A DNA stretch of 64,000 nucleotides from Terriglobia bacterium (GTDB lineage Bacteria; Acidobacteriota; Terriglobia; UBA7540). Of the stretch, positions 8,181-17,115 are shown in pieces. The notes below the pieces were generated by a model. That model saw only the letters and a list, made by a program, of their open reading frames with translations, ran no database searches and was not told the DNA's origin. The stretch spans positions 50,826 to 114,825 of the forward strand of contig DASTAW010000038.1 in NCBI GenBank assembly GCA_035712365.1. The letters run 5' to 3'. How positions within the stretch are numbered: the first letter of the stretch is position 1; the number at the start of each line of letters is the position of its first letter. The position numbers and the translations under genes are program-made.

Positions 8181-10679
8181 ATGAGCACTCTAATTCAGGA
8201 TTTAAAGTACGGCCTGCGCCAACTGGGACGAAGCCCCGGCTTCACCGCTGTTGCCGTTCTCACGCTGGCGCTCGGCATTGGCGCGACATCCGCAATTTTC
8301 AGCGTCGTTTACGGTGTTTTGTTGCGGCCGCTGCCTTATCCAAAGCCTGATCGGCTTGTAAGCATCTCAGAAGTTGCGTCGGATGGTCACCTGATGGGCT
8401 TTACGGACCCGAACTTCCGCGACCTGCGCGCCATGAACCGCACCCTTTCGGGCATGGCGCTGTGCAAGGCCCTGCCAGTTACAATTTCAGGTCCCTCCGG
8501 ACCCTCCAGAGTGTTTGTCGCGCTGGTCAGCGCAGATTTCTTCCGCGTGATGGGAGTTGCTCCCTTCCGGGGCCGCAATTTCTCTGCCGATGAGCTGCGC
8601 CAGGGAGGCCGGCCCGCGGCGCTTGTCAGTTACGGGTACTGGCGGCAGGAAATGGGCACCTCGGACGATCTCTCACGTTTCGTGCTCTCGGTCGAACGGC
8701 ACGCTTTCTCGGTTGTGGGCGTCCTGCCGCGGGGCTTCGACTATCCGGCTAATGCAGACCTGTGGATTCCGGCTGAAAGCTTTGGCGAGGGAAGTTCCAG
8801 CCGAACTGCGCACAACTGGTCGGAGGCTGTTGCAAGGCTGCGCGATGGCGTAAACGTTGCGCAGGCGCGCGGAGACCTTTCCGGCCTGGCTGACCGCCTC
8901 TACCGGGAATACAAACCCGAGATCGACATGACGAATGTCAGTGTGGAGCCGCTGCGCTCGGCGCTCACCGCCAAGGTACGCCCGGCGCTGCTGATCCTGC
9001 TTGCGGCCGTAGGCTTTCTGCTTCTCGTGGCATGCGCCAACGTCGCCAATCTGCTGCTGGCGAGGGCCGCAGCGCGCAGGCGTGAACTCGCGGTTCGGTC
9101 GGCCCTGGGCGCGGGTCGTGCCCGCCTGGTAAAACAGTTGTTGACGGAATCATTATTGCTGTCGCTCGCGGGAGGCGCGTTGGGAGTCTTGCTCGCCTTC
9201 TGGGGTGTGGAAGCCCTGCTGGCGCTCGCACCGCCCGGCCTGCCGCGAATCGAAAACGTTGCCGTGAACCTGCCCGTGCTGGGCTTCGCTTTGGGAATTT
9301 CACTGCTAGTGGCACTGAGCCTCGGCATGATTACGGCCTTGCGAGCCACAGCGGCCGGGCCGCAGGCTGCACTCGCTGAAGGCGGCCGCGGAGCCGCCGG
9401 CTCATTCGCGTCTCGACGCCTGGCGCGGACCCTGATCGGCGCCCAAATTGGGATCACGCTGGTGATGCTGGCCGGAGCAGGACTTTTGGGCCGCAGCCTG
9501 CTGCGCGTGCTTTCCGTCGATCCCGGCTTCCGCACGTCGAATATTGTGAGCATGGAACTCGAAATTCCGGCTTCACGCGGCTCTTCTTCTTTTACCCTTG
9601 CCACATCCCCAACAGGCATGGAGCCGGCCCGCTTTATGGAAACTCTCTTTGACCGGCTGCACGCTCTGCCGGGCGTCGAAGAAGTCGGCGGAGTGTCGAA
9701 CTTACCCCTTGGGGAAGATGGTGACTGCGCCGATGGCAAGTTTCTGCTGCTCGATCACCAGCCTGATCTCAATTTTGCAAATCCGGAAGACGCTGCGCGC
9801 CTTGAGCACCTCTGGTCCACGGCTCCCGGTGCGAGTGCGGACTATTGCGTGGCGAGCGCAGGCTATTTTAAGGCGCTCGGCATCCCTCTGCTCAGCGGCC
9901 GCATATTCAACGATGGCGATAACGCCACGGCGGAGCAAGTTGCCGTCGTCAGCCAGTCGCTCGCTCGGGCCACCTGGCCCGGCCGGAATCCTCTGGGCCG
10001 CACCATCGAATTCGGCAACATGGATGGCGACTTGCGGTTGCTCACGGTGGTCGGAGTGGTCGGCGATGTTCACTATCGAAGTCTTGAAAAGCCGCCAGAG
10101 CCCACGGTGTACGTGGATTACCTCCAACGTCTGCGTGGCGGCCGGGATTTTACCGTGGTGATGCGCTCCAGCGCGCCGCCCCCGGAAATGATTTCGGACT
10201 CCCGGCGCATCATCCGCGACCTCGCCTCGAGCGCCGTGCCGCGCTTTGAAACTTTTAGGGCCGTTTTCTCCGCTTCGCTCCAGACTCGTCGGTTCAACCT
10301 GACGATGGTCAGCATTTTTGCAATTGCGGCATTGCTGCTGGCGGCCGTCGGCATTTTTGGAATGATGGCCTACTGGGTGTCGCAGCGCACGAAGGAGATT
10401 GGCATCCGCATGGCGCTGGGAGCCGAACGCAGAGACGTGCTGAAAATGGTTGTCGGGCAGGGTATCAGGCTGGCATTGATTGGCGTCGCGATTGGGATTG
10501 GCGGGGCGCTCGCGCTCACGCGATTCCTGTCCAGCCTGCTTTACGACGTCAAGCCGACCGATCCGCTCACATTCGCCGCCGTGTCGCTGATCCTTGTTGC
10601 TGTTGCTTTGCTGGCCTGCTACATCCCCGCCCGCCGCGCGGCCAACGTAGATCCGATGGTGGCGCTGAGATACGAGTAG
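8181..10679 (+). CDS. ADOP-family ABC permease C
   Basis: An 832-residue double permease with start ATG preceded by AGAAAGGC. The first helix differs slightly from its relatives (GIGATSAIFSVVYGVLL). The first FtsX unit has the loop RAAARRRELAVRSALGAG, the form closest to MacB. The second periplasmic domain is enlarged around SRGSSSFTLATSPTGMEP and contains a Cys pair region (GEDGDCADG, ADYCVAS) that could form a disulfide in the periplasm, which is inference. The last FtsX unit has [18 protein letters not shown] and FLSSLLYDVKPTDPLTF. The upstream 342 bp is repeat DNA that resembles the leader of the permease at 2816. Confidence 0.93.
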   Translation: MSTLIQDLKYGLRQLGRSPGFTAVAVLTLALGIGATSAIFSVVYGVLLRPLPYPKPDRLVSISEVASDGHLMGFTDPNFRDLRAMNRTLSGMALCKALPVTISGPSGPSRVFVALVSADFFRVMGVAPFRGRNFSADELRQGGRPAALVSYGYWRQEMGTSDDLSRFVLSVERHAFSVVGVLPRGFDYPANADLWIPAESFGEGSSSRTAHNWSEAVARLRDGVNVAQARGDLSGLADRLYREYKPEIDMTNVSVEPLRSALTAKVRPALLILLAAVGFLLLVACANVANLLLARAAARRRELAVRSALGAGRARLVKQLLTESLLLSLAGGALGVLLAFWGVEALLALAPPGLPRIENVAVNLPVLGFALGISLLVALSLGMITALRATAAGPQAALAEGGRGAAGSFASRRLARTLIGAQIGITLVMLAGAGLLGRSLLRVLSVDPGFRTSNIVSMELEIPASRGSSSFTLATSPTGMEPARFMETLFDRLHALPGVEEVGGVSNLPLGEDGDCADGKFLLLDHQPDLNFANPEDAARLEHLWSTAPGASADYCVASAGYFKALGIPLLSGRIFNDGDNATAEQVAVVSQSLARATWPGRNPLGRTIEFGNMDGDLRLLTVVGVVGDVHYRSLEKPPEPTVYVDYLQRLRGGRDFTVVMRSSAPPPEMISDSRRIIRDLASSAVPRFETFRAVFSASLQTRRFNLTMVSIFAIAALLLAAVGIFGMMAYWVSQRTKEIGIRMALGAERRDVLKMVVGQGIRLALIGVAIGIGGALALTRFLSSLLYDVKPTDPLTFAAVSLILVAVALLACYIPARRAANVDPMVALRYE

Positions 10680-10680
10680 C

Positions 10681-10697
10681 GGCGCGTTTATCGCGCC
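10681..10697 (+). repeat. Post-stop palindrome, copy 3 (GGCGCG-TTTAT-CGCGCC)
   Basis: Same 6-bp stem and TTTAT loop as at 813-829, two bases downstream of the TAG at 10677-10679. Confidence 0.85.
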
Positions 10698-10736
10698 ATT
10701 GATGATTTGTGGTTTGCGATTGAGCGATCGCAGAAG

Positions 10737-10846
10737 AATTATGAATTATAGATTATGAAATCAGTCAGCCGGTGTTGGCTAAGGAAGAAGCTCCGTGCGC
10801 CTCAGTTTCTTCCTTTCATCCTTCATAATTCAGAATTCATAATTTC
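10737..10846. repeat. Fold-back intergenic element, copy 2
   Basis: Left arm 10737-10761 (AATTATGAATTATAGATTAT) and right arm 10815-10846 (TTCATCCTTCATAATTCAGA and on) are inverted copies. CCGCCCGGCG and a TAATTCGTAATTTGTAATT run follow, ending at the AGAAAGGC ribosome-binding site of the next permease. The whole 10680-10900 interval is closely similar to 16887-17115. Confidence 0.8.
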
Positions 10847-10900
10847 CGCCCGGCGTCGGTCATTGGTAATTCGTAATTTGTAATTGCAGAAAGGCAAATC

Positions 10901-13396
10901 ATGGGCGCGCTAATTCAGGATTTAAAGTATGGCCTGCGCATGCTGGCAAAAAGCCCCGGCTTCACCGCCGTCGCCGTGCTGACGCTGGCCCTGGGCATCG
11001 GCGCGAACACGGCCATTTTTAGCGTAGTGAACGCCGTCCTGCTTCGTCCTCTGCCCTACCATGACCCGGACCGCCTGGTGATGCTCTGGGAGCGCAGCCC
11101 AGCCAAAGGCATTGGCCAGGAGACAGTCACGGGGCCCGACTTCATCGACTGGCGGCAACAGAATCATGTTCTGGCGAGCATCGCATATTGGGCCGGCTTC
11201 CCCGGGTCCACGGAATTCAATCTCGTTGGCGCCCAAGGCACCAGAAAAGTTGCAGGTATCTACGCTTCCTCCGCTCTCTTCTCAGTCCTGGGCGTGAAGC
11301 CCTTGATGGGTCGAACCTTTCTTCCCGAAGAAGACAACTACCAGGGCAATCGGGTGGCGCTCGTGAGCCATGAGCTTTGGCAAAACCGTTTCGGCAGCGA
11401 TCCTCATGTGCTGGGGCGCACTCTTACCGTCGACAGCTACGGCCGGCGGAATTACACAATCGTAGGCGTGATGCCGCCGGGCTTCCGTTTCCCTAATCGG
11501 TGCGATCTTTGGCTGCCGGCCGGATGGATTGACGTGCATCTCGGCGAGCGGCGGTCCGGGCACTGGTATTGCGTGATTGCGCGCCTTAAGCCGGGTGTAG
11601 CGCCTGACCAGGCGCAACCAGAAATGAGCGCGATTCAGGCGCGCATCGCGAAGGAACACCCGATCGATCTCATCGGTGACGCGGTCGCTGTGGTGCCTTT
11701 GCTCGACCAGACGATCGGGCAGTCGTTGCGAGCGACTCTGCTGATTTTGTGGGGCGTGGTGGCCTGTATTCTGCTGATTGCCTGCGCGAATCTGGCCAAC
11801 CTGCTTCTGGCGCGCGGGGCAGGGCGCCAGAAGGAGATTGCCGTTCGGCTGGCGGTTGGCGCAAGCCGCTGGCGCGTGGTCCGTCAGTTGCTGACCGAGA
11901 GCATTCTTCTAGCCCTGGGTGGAGGACTCCTGGGCGTTGTTGGTTCAATTTGGGCCTTGCGCCTGCTTGTCGGAATAGCGGGCAGTCAAATCCCACGGCT
12001 GCAGGAAGCCAAGATGGATGGCACGTCTCTCGCTTTCACTGTGGGCCTCTGTTTGATAACAGCTCTGCTCTTTGGTCTCGCCCCGGCCTGGCAAATTTCC
12101 AAGCCTGATCTGAACAGTACGCTCAAGGAAGCCAACCGAAGCGGAAATGCGCAGCTCGAGCGAAGCCACCTGCGTCCCCTGCTGGTGATACTTGAAGTCG
12201 CACTTTCGCTGGTCCTTCTGATGGGCGCGGGATTGATGACCCGAAGTTTTGTCAGCCGTCTGCAAATCGACCGCGGCTTTCAACCGGACCATCTGCTGAC
12301 GGCCGAACTGGATTTTTCCGTGTCTGGATTCACCACCTGGGTCGAGCTGACCTCGACCCGTCCTCAGGTAACGTTGAAGCAGATCATGGAGCGAATCAGG
12401 AATGATCCGGGAGTCGTGTCGGTCGCGGCAGCGAATGAACTCCCACGTGACGTGGACCAGGGGCTGGCGTCTCCCATCGTCATCGAAAATCGTCCTTCCG
12501 CCACTTCTGCCGAATATCCTACGGCTGACTTTGCAGGCGTGTCGCCCGATTACTTTCGCACCCTGGGCATTCCGCTTCTCGAAGGAAGGGCCTTCACCGA
12601 GGATGACATTTACGAAACGCCCTGGGTCGCCATCATCAATCAAACCATGGCGGGGCGTTATTTCCCCAATCAGAATCCCATCGGCAAGCGGCTGGCGTTA
12701 GGGGACCGGAAAAACCCTGGGCAACCGGGTTCCAACGGTCCCGACACACGGCCGCCGTGGAAGGACATCGTCGGTGTCGTTGCCGATACAAAAACCCTTG
12801 GCGCGCGCGCGGAAACCATGCCGGAAGTCTATGTCCCTTACTGGCAGTGGCCCATGCAAAGCCCGGCCCTTCTGGTCCGCACGACGAGCAATGCGGCGCT
12901 CTCCGCAGCCGCAATCAGCAGCGAAATTAGAGCGGTCAATAAAAACCTGCCTCCACCAGTCATTCAGAGCATGGACGAAATACTGGCCGATTCAGTTGCC
13001 CAGCCTCGGTATCAAACCATCCTTCTCGATTTGTTTGGTATTGCCGCACTGGTCCTCGCGGCGGTCGGTGTTTATGGCGTGATTTCCTATTCAGTGGCGC
13101 AGCGCACTCACGAAATCGGCATCCGGATGGCGCTCGGGGCAGGGAAGAGTGATGTTCTCAGGATGGTCGCCGGACAGGGTCTGAAGCTGGCGCTGATCGG
13201 TGTCGCGATTGGCATTGCCGGCGCGCTTGCACTGACGCGCTTTCTATCGAGCCTGCTCTATGGTGTCAAGCCAACTGATCCGCTCACCTTCGTTGCCGTT
13301 TCGCTCATCCTGATTATTGTGGCGCTGCTGGCGTGCTACATCCCCGCCCGCCGCGCGGCCGAGGTCGATCCGATGGTGGCGCTCCGCTACGAGTAG
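10901..13396 (+). CDS. ADOP-family ABC permease D
   Basis: An 831-residue double permease with start ATG after AGAAAGGCAAATC. Here the amphipathic N-terminus reads LKYGLRMLAKSPGF, with Met-Leu-Ala instead of Gln-Leu-Gly. The first periplasmic domain is of the WERSPAKGIGQ type and has a single Cys in PNRCDLWLPAG. The first cytoplasmic loop is RGAGRQKEIAVRLAVGAS. The second periplasmic domain has a Gly/Asn/Pro-rich loop (NPGQPGSNGPDTRPPW). From about base 13144 to the stop the gene is nearly identical to the end of the next permease; 13181-13347 differs at one base from 16050-16216. Upstream parts of the two genes are clearly diverged. Confidence 0.93.
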   Translation: MGALIQDLKYGLRMLAKSPGFTAVAVLTLALGIGANTAIFSVVNAVLLRPLPYHDPDRLVMLWERSPAKGIGQETVTGPDFIDWRQQNHVLASIAYWAGFPGSTEFNLVGAQGTRKVAGIYASSALFSVLGVKPLMGRTFLPEEDNYQGNRVALVSHELWQNRFGSDPHVLGRTLTVDSYGRRNYTIVGVMPPGFRFPNRCDLWLPAGWIDVHLGERRSGHWYCVIARLKPGVAPDQAQPEMSAIQARIAKEHPIDLIGDAVAVVPLLDQTIGQSLRATLLILWGVVACILLIACANLANLLLARGAGRQKEIAVRLAVGASRWRVVRQLLTESILLALGGGLLGVVGSIWALRLLVGIAGSQIPRLQEAKMDGTSLAFTVGLCLITALLFGLAPAWQISKPDLNSTLKEANRSGNAQLERSHLRPLLVILEVALSLVLLMGAGLMTRSFVSRLQIDRGFQPDHLLTAELDFSVSGFTTWVELTSTRPQVTLKQIMERIRNDPGVVSVAAANELPRDVDQGLASPIVIENRPSATSAEYPTADFAGVSPDYFRTLGIPLLEGRAFTEDDIYETPWVAIINQTMAGRYFPNQNPIGKRLALGDRKNPGQPGSNGPDTRPPWKDIVGVVADTKTLGARAETMPEVYVPYWQWPMQSPALLVRTTSNAALSAAAISSEIRAVNKNLPPPVIQSMDEILADSVAQPRYQTILLDLFGIAALVLAAVGVYGVISYSVAQRTHEIGIRMALGAGKSDVLRMVAGQGLKLALIGVAIGIAGALALTRFLSSLLYGVKPTDPLTFVAVSLILIIVALLACYIPARRAAEVDPMVALRYE

Positions 13397-13397
13397 C

Positions 13398-13414
13398 GGC
13401 GCGTTTATCGCGCC
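13398..13414 (+). repeat. Post-stop palindrome, copy 4 (GGCGCG-TTTAT-CGCGCC)
   Basis: Same palindrome and same two-base distance from the stop codon as copies 1 to 3. Confidence 0.85.
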
Positions 13415-13488
13415 ATGGTTGATTGGTGATTTGCGATAGAGCGATTGAAAGAGGCGAAATTACGAATTATGAATTACGACTGACTTCT

Positions 13489-13585
13489 CGTTCTCAGTTC
13501 TGAGTGATGGGTTCTGGGTTTAACCACATGAACCCCTGTGCCTTCCAACGCTGAACCCAGAACCCATAACTCTGAACTCAGAACC
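13489..13585. repeat. Inverted repeat built on GGGTTCTGGGTT
   Basis: The left arm (about 13490-13521, TTCTCAGTTCTGAGTGATGG then GTTCTGGGTT) pairs with the right arm (about 13552-13585, GAACCCAGAACCCATAACTC and on), giving a long imperfect hairpin with a ~30-base loop. A TAACTTGTAATTCGTAATT run then leads into the next gene. A single-arm relative (GAGTTATGGGTTCTGG, twice) is at about 20500-20540. Confidence 0.75.
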
Positions 13586-13628
13586 TGTTACTCGTAACTT
13601 GTAATTCGTAATTGTAGTGAGGTGAATC

Positions 13629-16265
13629 ATGGGCACTCTAATCCAGGATTTAAGGTACGGCCTGCGAATGCTGGCGAGAAACCCCGGCTTCACGGCTGTT
13701 GCCGTCCTCACGCTCGCGCTGGGCATCGGGGCGAATACGGCGATCTTCAGCCTGATCGATGCTGTGATGCTGAAATCTCTGCCAGTGCGCGACCCTTCAC
13801 GCATCGTGCTATTCAATTGGACGGCGCACAAGCATTGGAATGGAAGCATTGAAACCAGTTCGTTCGGTGATTGCTCGTTCCAGGAGACGGAGAACCCTTC
13901 CGGGTGCACGTTTCCTTATCCCTATTTCGAGCTGATCAGATCGAATAACAATTTATTTTCCGGCGCTGCCGCCTTTGCCGGCCCGGCGGCGGTTGTCCTC
14001 AGCGGCAACGGTCCCGCTCGCCTGGCTGAAGGGGAACTGGTCTCCGGCGACTACTTCACGACTTTGGGAGTGGCCGCGGCGCTCGGCCGCACGCTGGGCC
14101 CGGAAGACGACCTGCTTTCTGCTTCTCCCGCGGTCGTTCTCAGTTACGGCTTCTGGCAGAGCGCATTTGGCGGCGACCGCTCCGTGATCGGCCGCACCAT
14201 CGAACTGAATCGAATCCCCTTCGTCATCGTCGGTGTCACGGCGCCCGGCTTCAACAGTCTCTCGCCTGGCAAGGCTCAGGATTTTTTTGTGTCGCTTTCC
14301 GTTCTTCCTCTCAACATCGATTGGGCAAAGAATTCCCGGACGCTGCGCAACTGGTGGCTGGTGATCGTAGCACGCCTCAGGACCGGCATGACGCTGGAAA
14401 ATGCCCAGGCGGCTGCCAGTCTGGCATTTCGCAATGAAATGGTGAACGGCGAAAAGCCGCTTTCCAAGCCGTCCGACGACCCGAGGGTTGTTCTCGTCCC
14501 CGTTCAGCAGGGGCTAACGGGAGACCGTGGTGAATTTTCGACCGCACTCTACGTCTTGATGGCGGCGGCCGGTATGGTTCTCCTCATTGCCTGCGCGAAC
14601 GTCGCGGGCCTCTTGGTTTCACGAAGTGCGGCCCGGCAGAAAGAGATCGCCGTTCGCCTCTCGCTTGGCGCTCCCCGGCTCAGGATCCTGCGCCAGTTGC
14701 TCACTGAAAGCGTGTTGGTCTCCTTCGCCGGTGGCGCTCTCGGAGTGCTCTTTGCTTACTGGGGAGTGCACGCGATCACATCGCTGATTATGGCAGGCTC
14801 GAAAGACCCGTTTCCGTTTGCGGTGGAACCCGATTGGCGGCTGCTTGCATTCGCTCTCGTGGTTTCCGTTTCGGCCGGCATTCTTTCCGGCTTCGCCCCG
14901 GCTTTGCGAAGCACGAAGCTGGATTTGACGCCGGGGCTCAAGGAAAATATCTCAACCCGTCCGGAAGGCGCCCGGCGGTTCCGCCTTGGGAACCTGCTTG
15001 TTGCGGTGCAGGCTGCTCTCTCGATAATCGCTCTGATTGGCGCGGGCCTGCTGGTGCGGACGCTGCAAAACCTCCGCAACGTCAATCCCGGCTTTGACAC
15101 CCGCAACATTCTGCTTTTCGGAATTGACCCAACGCTTGCAAAGTACACGGATTCGCAGATTCAAAATCTTTACCGTGAACTGAGGGAGAGGTTCGCTGCG
15201 CTGCCGGGCGTGATCTCCACCAGCTATTCCTCCGACGCTTTGCTGAGCGGCGGCCTCTGGACAGAGACCGTGCGCGTTGAAGATCAGCCGAAGGGGATGG
15301 AAACCGAAGTGGATATGCTCGCTGCCGGTCCGGACTTTTTCAAAACGATGCGCATTCCGTTGCTCGAGGGGCAAATGTTTGCATCGGAGGATTTTTCCCT
15401 TCCAGTACGAGCATCTGAGCCTTCGGAATCTTCGCAAAAGGCAGGATCGGCGTCCACTCCTTCTCCGGTGGCAAAACCATCCGCGGCCCCGAACCCGCCA
15501 ATCCACGTTCTTGTCAACGCCAGGTTCGTACACGAATTTTTTCCAAAAATGAACCCCTTGGGTAAACAGCTCACCGAGGGGGGAAGCTCGGGAGCGAGCG
15601 GCGACGACGTAGCAGTTGGCAAACCGAGGTCGAAGAGATGGCAGATCGTCGGAGTGGTTGGTGATGCGAAGTACAACTCCGTGCACCGGGAGATTCACCC
15701 GATGGTCTATGTTCCTCTGATGGGCGGCGGAGCCTATTTCGAATTGCGCGCGGCGTCAGATCCTGCCGCACTTGTCCCGGCAGTTCGTGAGGTTGTGAGG
15801 CGCGTGGACAGCAATCTTCCGATTTTCGGAGTCAAGACCCAGACGGAAAGCATCGAGCGTCTTTTGTCGAAACCACGGGTGATCGCCCAGCTTTCAACGT
15901 TCTTTGCCGGTTTGGCCCTCGTGCTTGCCTGCATCGGGCTTTATGGTCTCCTTTCGTATGAAATTACGCGCCGGACTCGGGAAATTGGCATTCGGATGGC
16001 GTTGGGAGCGGAGAAGAGTGACGTTCTCAGGATGGTCGTCGGGCAAGGGCTGAAGCTGGCGCTGATCGGTGTCGCGATTGGCATTGCCGGCGCGCTTGCA
16101 CTGACGCGCTTTCTATCGAGCCTGCTCTATGGTGTCAAGCCAACCGATCCGCTCACCTTCGTTGCCGTTTCGCTCATCCTGATTATTGTGGCGCTGCTGG
16201 CGTGCTACATCCCCGCGCGCCGCGCGGCAAAGGTCGATCCCATGGTGGCGCTCCGCTATGAGTAG
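13629..16265 (+). CDS. ADOP-family ABC permease E with Pro/Ser/Ala-rich insert
   Basis: At 878 residues it is about 50 longer than the other prefix-less copies. The first periplasmic domain carries a short Cys-containing loop (SSFGDCSFQETENPSGCTF) not seen in the neighbours. The second carries a low-complexity Ser/Ala/Pro segment (encoded about 15405-15495, including SSQKAGSASTPSPVAKPSAA) and a Gly/Ser loop (TEGGSSGASGDDVAVGKP). Both lie on the periplasmic side. The first FtsX loop is RSAARQKEIAVRLSLGAP. Its last ~250 bp are almost the same as those of the upstream permease, indicating recent gene conversion. TGAGGTGAATC precedes the ATG. No GGCGCG palindrome follows the stop; a GGTTAGTGATTAGTG-type repeat does. 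Confidence 0.93.
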   Translation: MGTLIQDLRYGLRMLARNPGFTAVAVLTLALGIGANTAIFSLIDAVMLKSLPVRDPSRIVLFNWTAHKHWNGSIETSSFGDCSFQETENPSGCTFPYPYFELIRSNNNLFSGAAAFAGPAAVVLSGNGPARLAEGELVSGDYFTTLGVAAALGRTLGPEDDLLSASPAVVLSYGFWQSAFGGDRSVIGRTIELNRIPFVIVGVTAPGFNSLSPGKAQDFFVSLSVLPLNIDWAKNSRTLRNWWLVIVARLRTGMTLENAQAAASLAFRNEMVNGEKPLSKPSDDPRVVLVPVQQGLTGDRGEFSTALYVLMAAAGMVLLIACANVAGLLVSRSAARQKEIAVRLSLGAPRLRILRQLLTESVLVSFAGGALGVLFAYWGVHAITSLIMAGSKDPFPFAVEPDWRLLAFALVVSVSAGILSGFAPALRSTKLDLTPGLKENISTRPEGARRFRLGNLLVAVQAALSIIALIGAGLLVRTLQNLRNVNPGFDTRNILLFGIDPTLAKYTDSQIQNLYRELRERFAALPGVISTSYSSDALLSGGLWTETVRVEDQPKGMETEVDMLAAGPDFFKTMRIPLLEGQMFASEDFSLPVRASEPSESSQKAGSASTPSPVAKPSAAPNPPIHVLVNARFVHEFFPKMNPLGKQLTEGGSSGASGDDVAVGKPRSKRWQIVGVVGDAKYNSVHREIHPMVYVPLMGGGAYFELRAASDPAALVPAVREVVRRVDSNLPIFGVKTQTESIERLLSKPRVIAQLSTFFAGLALVLACIGLYGLLSYEITRRTREIGIRMALGAEKSDVLRMVVGQGLKLALIGVAIGIAGALALTRFLSSLLYGVKPTDPLTFVAVSLILIIVALLACYIPARRAAKVDPMVALRYE

Positions 16266-16342
16266 GACAGTGGATCGTGATCAGTGGTTAGTGATTAGTG
16301 AAGACCCATCGCTATTCACTATGCACTGTCCACTAACCACTG
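16263..16342. repeat. Inverted repeat of GGTTAGTGATTAGTG type, copy 2
   Basis: GTGGTTAGTGATTAGTGAAG is followed by CACTATGCACTGTCCACTAACCACTG in shorter mirrored pieces, as at 5274-5340. It ends just before the ribosome-binding site AGGAGGA of the next small gene. Confidence 0.65.
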
Positions 16343-16364
16343 AATTTGCTTCAGGAGGAATGCC

Positions 16365-16805
16365 GTGGCTATAACGGAACATTTTCGTGAAGTGGTGAAC
16401 GAACTGCCGGACGCAGCCTTTTTCACGCGGCGCGCCGAAGCCGGATGGAAACTGATAGCGCTCGAATGGGAACGCGCGGGAGAGGTCGGGGGGGCGCTGC
16501 CACAACGCGAACCCGTTGAGGAGGTCCCCTATGGTTTGCGCGTGGCGGGCGACTGCCACCACCTGGAACAGGACCCCGAAGAATTCCGCGCGCTGCTGCT
16601 TATGATGGAGCAAATCGTCCTGGACCTGCCCTTGTCGAAAGTGGCGGAGGCCCTGAACGATGCCGGTCTCCTCACCCGCCAGGGATTGCGATGGGATCGG
16701 GTTTCTGTTTTCAACATGCTGCCGCGTTTGATTGAGATCGGCCCGCGAATGTTTTCAACCGAGGAATGGAGAGTGCGGAGGCGCAGCATCTTCCAGGTTG
16801 CTTGA
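16365..16805 (+). CDS. Small protein of unknown function with recombinase-like C-terminal motif
   Basis: A 146-residue acidic protein. The GTG start is chosen because AGGAGGA lies at 16353-16359, an ideal spacing. I do not recognise the family. The C-terminal half (LSKVAEALNDAGLLTRQGLR, then WDRVSVFNMLPRLIEIGP) looks like the short helical motif that follows the catalytic part of large serine recombinases (A-x-x-L-N-x-x-G-hydrophobic-x-T-R-x-G-x-x-W), but there is no catalytic domain. It could be a DNA-binding or regulatory protein. It has no membrane helix and no signal peptide. It sits where a permease seems to have been lost, since a permease 3' relic begins 28 bp after its stop. Confidence 0.7.
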   Translation: MAITEHFREVVNELPDAAFFTRRAEAGWKLIALEWERAGEVGGALPQREPVEEVPYGLRVAGDCHHLEQDPEEFRALLLMMEQIVLDLPLSKVAEALNDAGLLTRQGLRWDRVSVFNMLPRLIEIGPRMFSTEEWRVRRRSIFQVA

Positions 16806-16832
16806 TGCGCTTCTCACCTCCACCAGGTTCGG

Positions 16833-16886
16833 CATTCCCGGCGGACGGTCAGGGTCGATCCAATGGCGGCGCTGCGCTACCAGTAG
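16833..16886 (+). pseudogene. 3' relic of an ADOP permease
   Basis: Read in the frame ending at the TAG 16884-16886, this stretch encodes VRVDPMAALRYQ, matching the universal permease tail [12 protein letters not shown] with the last Glu changed to Gln. The preceding bases (ATTCCCGGCGGACGG) look like a shortened version of the ATCCCCGCGCGCCGC that encodes IPARR. A GGCGCG palindrome follows two bases after the stop, exactly as after intact permeases. Nothing else of the gene remains. Confidence 0.75.
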
Positions 16887-16887
16887 C

Positions 16888-16904
16888 GGCGCGTTGACCG
16901 CGCC
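16888..16904 (+). repeat. Post-stop palindrome, copy 5 (GGCGCG-TTGAC-CGCGCC)
   Basis: The stem is unchanged but the loop is TTGAC instead of TTTAT. It follows the permease relic at the usual two-base distance, so the palindrome outlived the gene. Confidence 0.8.
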
Positions 16905-16944
16905 ATTTGTGATTGAGTGATTTAGCGATTGAGCGATTGCATAG

Positions 16945-17060
16945 GAATTATGAATTATAAATTATGCAGCATGAAATATCCGCAGCCTGGGCTGGCTACG
17001 GAAGAAGGCGCGCGCCTCAGTTTCTTCCTTTCATCCTTCATAATTCAGAATTCATAATTT
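16945..17060. repeat. Fold-back intergenic element, copy 3
   Basis: Left arm 16945-16978 and right arm 17029-17060 are inverted copies. The spacer includes GCCTCAGTTTCTTCC, shared with copy 2. CCGCCCGGCG and TAATTCGTAATTTGTAATT follow up to the next permease. The interval 16887-17115 contains no gene. Confidence 0.8.
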
Positions 17061-17115
17061 CCGCCCGGCGCCGGTCATTGGTAATTCGTAATTTGTAATT
17101 GCAGAAAGGCACGTC

